From contig NC_057373.1 in NCBI RefSeq assembly GCF_016906535.1, positions 2,976,001-3,040,000 of the forward strand: a stretch of 64,000 bases of DNA, in the 5' to 3' direction. Position 1 is the first letter of the stretch; every line of letters begins with the position of its first letter. Both the position numbers and the translations under genes were made by a program. The notes beneath the pieces were generated by a model. It did no database searches. It was not told the DNA's origin and saw only the letters and a program-made list of their open reading frames with translations. This document shows, one piece after another, positions 58,858 through 64,000 of this stretch. Source of the DNA: Rhizoctonia solani. Lineage: Eukaryota; Basidiomycota; Agaricomycetes; Cantharellales; Ceratobasidiaceae.

Positions 58858-59783
58858 GTAATGCAATTTCGTTCCAATTCATCATCACAAAAGTCTCGGT
58901 TCGTATACATCTTTTGACATAAATATTTTTCTGGCGTACCTGTTGTATTCTCAGGTGGCTGTTCTAATTTGGGTCTCGTTTTCTTGATTCTTCTCTTTGC
59001 TTTCATCCTGTCCTCCTCTTGGCTCTCGTTTGTTGGTTTCTCTGGTGTGTGCTTATTGGATTGGATTTATTTCCTACATCAGACATCTATCTTGTACGTA
59101 TATGTTACCCTTGTTGCCACACAAATATCCAGCTACACTAGTATCTTGCAAGCCCTGTTGAGTGCCTCCCTAACGCTGATGGTTACGTATATGTGAAGAG
59201 AATAATTGAAATGGTTGAGTATGACCTTCACGCAGAGGTGTATCCACCCTTCACTCTGTCACTCTAAACTAATTCATAGTGAATATATGAAGGTGTGTGG
59301 TAATACGCAGGTGCAGCAGGGTAAGCCAATAATTAAGGCCATTGTCATGCAAACTGCCACGATCATTGTGAGGCCCTCTGTTCCTTACTTGTCCTGCGTG
59401 ACGGCGGCCGAACTTAAGATTTGGTAAGAGGCTTTGAGTACCCTGAATACACATTGAAGTTAGTGGCTGTCTGCTGTGGGAGCAAGCCGCTACGATACAG
59501 TTTTCGTCATCGAGTTCGGTCATCAGGCTTACCAACCTGTAAGGCTTACAAACGTTCTGACATCCACAATCTTACACTTTCAGCCACCTGATGAGGATAT
59601 CTTCCAGTAGATCAAACCATTTAATCACAGGCTGTGATACTATATATACCGTTCCTGATTGCTATGAATCAACATCCCCATCCCCCCGCGACTTGTCAAA
59701 CATTTGACCTCCTTCATAGGCTACTCGGGCACTCTTAAGCGTTTCTTCCAATCAGACAGATACTTTTGTTGTTTCTCTTAGCG
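58858..59783. other. intergenic, no gene seen
   Basis: Between two plus-strand genes. T-rich 3' flank of the large gene (58860-59100), then weak frames (58969-59196, 59206-59427) without motif. A pyrimidine-rich tract lies just before the next start codon. Confidence 0.5.
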
Positions 59784-61241
59784 ATGGCTGACATCAAGAA
59801 CATTGTCGTAGTTGGAAGGTGAGATTGGGATACTGTTATCTGCATGTATGCACGTAATGACCAAGTCCATTTATTTCCTAGCGGTGGCGGGGGCGTCCCA
59901 CTGGTCCAGACGCTGCAGAAACAAATCAACCCTGTGACTCACCGGATAGGTATGTACATATTTGAATTGAGCTTGAAGTTTACAAGTCTGAAACGTGCTC
60001 GTAGTTGTTGTTGAGAAGCGCAACTATTATGCTCACTGGCCATCCCTTCTTGTGAGTCAATTGAGCTTGAGCTCTCTTCTTTTGAACGTGAAACTAACCT
60101 TGCGCTACAGCGTGCCTCTGTCACTGACGAGGGATCTATCGATGAACGAGGCCTCGTGCCCAACGATCGTGCATTTGATTCTGCCGTCAAGGTCGTCCGC
60201 TCCGGCGCCAAGCAGATCACACCCACTGAAGTCATCACCGAGTCGGGTGAAACTATCCCATACGAGCACCTTGTCTTTGCGACCGGTAGTACTTGGAGTG
60301 GTCCACTCGCTCTTCCTGACGAGAGAGAGAATGCTATCGCCCACTTCCGGTCGTTCAAGAAGCAGCTTGCTGCTGTTGATTACATACTTATCGTCGGAGG
60401 TGGTGCCGTTGGCCTTGGTGAGTTGATACTCGTAGTCTTTTCTTTACTCTTATTGATCACATAGTCTATAAGAGATGGCCGGGGAGATTCAGCATCACTA
60501 CCCTGGCAAGAAGATCACAATTGTCCACGGCGGTACCGAGCTCATGAACTCCACATACCCCCACAAGTTCCGCAAGTCCCTCCTCGACGCACTCACAAAG
60601 AAAGGCGCTCACGTCGTACTCGGCGACAAGATATCACCCGACGTCCTCCCCGAAGACGGATATGTCACCACCCAGTCCGGCACACGTATCCGAGCTGACC
60701 TTGTCATCCCAGCCGCAGGAGGTCGTCCTAACAGTCAGTCTTTGTCTCATCTACTATCCCCCGTACGGCCTCTCATAGCCATCTTGTTCCAGCCGCTGTC
60801 GTGAGCACGCTCGACTCCAGCGTAGTCACCAAGTCTGGGACAGTGCTCGTCACTCCCGAGCTTCGCGTCAAGCTCTCTTCGGGTGCGCAGAACGTGTGGG
60901 CTATCGGAGACATCATCGAGTGGCCTGAACAAAAGGTGCGTGCGCTTGACCGCGGACGCTGGCTCGTTCGCTGACATGGGATGTGGGCACGACAGATGGT
61001 GTTCAAGGCCAGCACCGGACATGCGCCTACGGTAGCGAAGAACATACTGGCGAGCGTTCAGGGCGGGAAGGAAGCTCAGTACGAAGGGAAGCCTGAGATG
61101 ATATTTGTGACACTGGGACCGAAAGGAGGGCGTGGGCTTGCACCGTTCTTCGGAGGGGTGGTTATAGGGGACTGGATAGTAAGCAAGATGAAGTCGTCGG
61201 GACTATTCTTGGACAAGATTCGCGGAGGTCTCGGATATTAA
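59784..61241 (+). CDS. AIF/FSP1-type pyridine nucleotide-disulphide oxidoreductase
   Basis: FAD/NAD(P)H oxidoreductase. Seven exons (59784-59818, 59882-59949, 60005-60051, 60111-60417, 60473-60733, 60793-60935, 60996-61241) give 368 residues. The N-terminal FAD fold is V-V-V-G-S-G-G-G-G; the NAD fold is I-V-G-G-G-A-V-G-L-E-M-A-G-E; A-T-G-S-T precedes it and the FAD-binding A-I-G-D stands in V-W-A-I-G-D-I-I. These and the total length match AIF homologues without a mitochondrial presequence (AMID/AIFM2/FSP1), which act as quinone reductases at lipid droplets and membranes. There is no obvious myristoylation glycine at position 2 (M-A-D), unlike human FSP1. Whether it reduces ubiquinone here is inference. 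Confidence 0.87.
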
Positions 61242-62110
61242 GCAATTAATCCCTCGTGAATAATGCTAAGTGGGTAATTGGGAACGCATACATGTACGAT
61301 ACGCCCAATAACGCGTTTTGGTACTTTGGGTTCGCTTCATTCCATACTTTTATGTATATGGATCCGGTCAATCAAAATATTTATCACCTTTTTAGCTTGT
61401 TTTTGGACCTTGACTACTGTCGAACATAGATCCACCAATAATCGATAGAACTAAGCCCCAGTGGAGTACGACCGCAATTCGTTCGTTCCGATGACCTTGT
61501 TGAGGTTTAAACTATTATTGATAGCACACATTTATCGAGTTGGGCTTCCGCCCGTACAACTACGTTTATCTAGGTGTCCTGATAGACTGATCACTATAAT
61601 TTCAAAGACTTTCCGACTCCTCGACCTCCGACCGCGGGTTAGTATGGCTTAACGGCACTCTACGGCTTTACGGACAGAGTAGTATGATAGTCCAGGCATG
61701 ATAGTCCAGTCCTCCATCCTTGACCACACGTACAAGCAATCATGATATCACCACACTCGCCCACCATTCATTCGGACGGTTTAACACTTTCTGATGTAGA
61801 CTAGTTAACCCAGAAAGAATACGACCTAGCATGTTCACGACTCTCGTCTTGTTAGCTAGTAATTTCGCTATTGTATATTGATACCCGAGGCATCAAAACT
61901 TACTATCTAATATTACCCGCACCACAGGCCTGAGGTTGAGAGCTGGATCACACGACTCCATTGTCCATGAACATACATACAAAAAGGTCTCCAAAGCTTT
62001 GAATTTGCAGCATATACAAGTAATTAACTCTCTTCAACAAGAATCGAAAAAAGAATAGCCAAAATCGAATAGGGATGTAAAATCAAAAAGGTCTATCTAC
62101 TGTTGAAAGA
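61242..62110. other. convergent 3' intergenic region
   Basis: Between the ends of the AIF-type gene (+) and the next gene (-). AT-rich in places, and the frame at 61461-61652 has no motif. No repeat or RNA gene seen. Confidence 0.5.
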
Positions 62111-63964
62111 TCATCGGGCCTGCCCAGCGGGATCATCCGTCTCAGTCTCATACGAGCTCAAAAACTCGTCAAAATCCTCCCCATCCTCAGCATCTGCTTT
62201 CACGCCATCCTCTTCGCTCATCACCTCGGGAGTACGTGCACCTTTTCCGGCTTTGGTTTTTCGCTCTGTCTGGGTTTGCTTTTTCCGCCGAGGGGTGCGT
62301 TCTTCAGTTTGAGGCAATGGTGTTTCGGTCGCTCCTGGTGAAGGGGAGCCCAAGTAAGGTATACTGGTAGCCGAGGTGGGAGTGACTAAATCCTTCTCTG
62401 GTAGTGGGGTGTGCAAGCTGTCTCCAGAGGGGGTGATGGTTGCAGTACTCAGCGGTCGACTCTTGGTACGGATGTTCAAGTTTGCGGGGCGATTAGAGGA
62501 CGAGCGTTTAGGCCAGCCTTTGCGAGTTTCACCGGGTGCCAAAATTGGGGAGTCGGCGGCATCTGAATCGGCTGTGAGGGCTGGGGCTTGGGGCTGAATA
62601 CGTGGTACAGGATTATCTGATAGCTCCCATTTACGCGGCGCGGGAGGAACAACAGGTGATTCAGCCGGAGATTCATGCATGATAGACGCCACTCCTAGGC
62701 TGAGCGTTTTGTTTGGAGCGGGGCCGTCAGTCAATTCGTATCTGTGCACTATTGAACGAGCGATAGTTTCAGGGTCCAGCTGTGCAGGCAGAGTCTCTGC
62801 CTTGGCTTTGGGTTCCACAGGACCGTCCGTTAGTTCCCATTTGCGTACGGGCGCAGGCTCAGCAGTGACTGGCCCATCGGCAAGTTGCCAACTTTTGGGC
62901 GAGTCGGAGCCTGTTCCGACACTTAGACTCAATGGAGAGCTGGTCCTCTTTAATTCTCTAGAGGTCGGTCGTTCACGCGGGACAATAAGTGGTGGACTGC
63001 CTTGGTCAGACGAAGCATTCCTGAGTCCAAGTCCAACAACAACAGCTTCGTCCTCGCTGGGCGCAAGTGAACCGGCTGCGCTAGCAGGCATTGATGCAGT
63101 TCCCATAGACCTTCTTGACCTCCCTGCAAATGACCCAGAATCTGGGCGTCCGATCATCGAACCCGAGTCAGAACGTGGGCTAAGTGAAGTCATGAGCTCC
63201 CATTCACGATGACTGCCAGTTGAAGACGAAATAGAGCTTTGTCTCGACATACGGCTAAAGCGCGATGTGTTGGTGGTCGTCTGGCGCGTCTTGCCTAGTA
63301 GTAGAGGCTTGGGACCGGTCGTTTTCTTTGCAGTAGATGAGTGCGATGGTGAAGCTGGAGGAGGCATAGCACTCCACCCGGGCAAGGTCATTGTGAACCG
63401 ATGGTTGGGACTTGGAGCTGGTGCATGGTTGGCGTCGTCTTCCTGCGAACCAGGAGTGTCCAACCTATTGGGTGTGGGGAGCCAGCTGTCCCTCGGGTTC
63501 TTGAATACCGCGGGGCGCGGAGGCGGTTCATAGTCCGAAGGAGGATCCTGTGCAGATCGAGGCATCGGAGCTGGCAGATGAGAATACGTTGTGGCACGGG
63601 GTTGAGGAACAAAAGGTTGTGTCGTAGCCATAACTTTAGCCAAAGCAGTCGGACTGAGAGATTGACTCCTATCACCTGGTTGACGCTCTCGATCCTGAGG
63701 TTCCCATTTCCTGCTATCTGTCCTGATATGCGTTGGCCGCTCCTCGAGGGGTTCTTCAGCTACCGACTCAGGAATGTCTGCCGGGCGCGCCTTGGTTATA
63801 GCGGCGGCGCGTTGTTTAGCAGCAGCCATCGCCATAGCTCCCCATCCAGCCCAGCTACCACTTCTACCGTGTCCTCGGCTACTCTCTTTGGGCGGCGGAG
63901 AGGGTGCTTCCTCGGATGGTTGTTGCGATTCTTGGGTACCGCCACTCCGATTCCAAGCAGACAT
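62111..63964 (-). CDS. Disordered Ser/Pro-rich protein with repeated W-E-L-x-D-G-P motif
   Basis: One exon, 617 residues, Met at 63964, stop at 62111. No fold is recognised; composition is Ser, Pro, Thr and Arg with basic and acidic patches. A short motif recurs: W-Q-L-A-D-G-P-V (359), W-E-L-T-D-G-P-V (376), Y-E-L-T-D-G-P-A (409) and W-E-L-S-D-N-P-V (446), each preceded by K/R/S. Looser versions are W-E-L-M-T-S-L-S (255) and K-W-E-P-Q-D (about 87). Many S/T-P sites and R-x-x-S sites suggest heavy phosphorylation. The C-terminus has K-K-Q-T-Q-T-E-R-K-T-K and an acidic E-D-G-E-D-F-D-E-F before the end. No membrane segment. The lack of introns in a gene-rich, intron-rich window is notable. Function unknown. 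Confidence 0.75.
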   Translation of the reverse strand: MSAWNRSGGTQESQQPSEEAPSPPPKESSRGHGRSGSWAGWGAMAMAAAKQRAAAITKARPADIPESVAEEPLEERPTHIRTDSRKWEPQDRERQPGDRSQSLSPTALAKVMATTQPFVPQPRATTYSHLPAPMPRSAQDPPSDYEPPPRPAVFKNPRDSWLPTPNRLDTPGSQEDDANHAPAPSPNHRFTMTLPGWSAMPPPASPSHSSTAKKTTGPKPLLLGKTRQTTTNTSRFSRMSRQSSISSSTGSHREWELMTSLSPRSDSGSMIGRPDSGSFAGRSRRSMGTASMPASAAGSLAPSEDEAVVVGLGLRNASSDQGSPPLIVPRERPTSRELKRTSSPLSLSVGTGSDSPKSWQLADGPVTAEPAPVRKWELTDGPVEPKAKAETLPAQLDPETIARSIVHRYELTDGPAPNKTLSLGVASIMHESPAESPVVPPAPRKWELSDNPVPRIQPQAPALTADSDAADSPILAPGETRKGWPKRSSSNRPANLNIRTKSRPLSTATITPSGDSLHTPLPEKDLVTPTSATSIPYLGSPSPGATETPLPQTEERTPRRKKQTQTERKTKAGKGARTPEVMSEEDGVKADAEDGEDFDEFLSSYETETDDPAGQAR

Positions 63965-64000
63965 GACTGCCAGGCTCCAATTAGTTGATGCTTTGCTCAG

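Noticed and set aside
1..64000. Transposons, integrated viruses, rRNA, CRISPR
   Set aside because: No transposase, reverse transcriptase or integrase motifs, no long terminal repeats and no regular spacer repeats were seen on either strand.

Overview
The window reads as a chromosomal segment of a basidiomycete fungus, most likely an Agaricomycete of the Rhizoctonia/Ceratobasidiaceae type. The genes are packed on both strands and are split by many introns of about 45-65 bases with GT(A/G)NGT donors and C/T-AG acceptors. Proteins are rich in Ser/Pro and the families are fungal (Sds23-type CBS protein, Pcl-type cyclin, DHA2 transporters, GPI-anchored PEBP, PL8 lyase, P450). The genus is an inference from gene content. 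I see no prokaryotic features, no transposon, no tRNA or rRNA and no CRISPR.

Layout. 0-10 kb: tail of a CBS-domain protein (+), a DHA2 multidrug transporter (+), a GPI-anchored PEBP protein (+), a mitochondrially targeted trypsin-like/HtrA-like peptidase (+), a cation-diffusion-facilitator metal transporter (-) with a 7-base microexon, and a Ctr copper transporter (-). 10-20 kb: mitochondrial branched-chain aminotransferase (+), two tandem SGNH-hydrolase membrane proteins (-) and a second DHA2 transporter (+). 20-29 kb: a mitochondrial PDK/BCKDK-type kinase (-), a secreted PL8 polysaccharide lyase (-) with an apparent frameshift, and a Pho80/Pcl-type cyclin (-). 29-40 kb: a Vps3/TGFBRAP1-type CORVET/HOPS subunit (-), a cytochrome P450 (-), an AT-rich gap and an F-box protein (-). 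41-50 kb: mitochondrial ribosomal protein uL14m (+) with a GC-AG intron, a zinc-finger protein (-), a poorly coding stretch with weak gene candidates, and the nucleolar DEAD-box helicase Dbp3 (-). 50-64 kb: a Rec114-like candidate (+), a 1914-residue disordered/coiled-coil protein (+), an AIF/FSP1-type oxidoreductase (+) and a disordered protein (-) built around a repeated W-E-L-x-D-G-P motif.

There is no obvious secondary-metabolite cluster. Functional neighbourhoods are loose: two metal transporters sit side by side (7.1-9.9 kb), and several mitochondrial proteins are scattered along the window (peptidase, aminotransferase, kinase, uL14m). Exon joins were derived by hand from frame continuity, splice consensus and family motifs. 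Where I list joins, the exon lengths sum to whole codons; where I give only a span, the internal exon edges are approximate.
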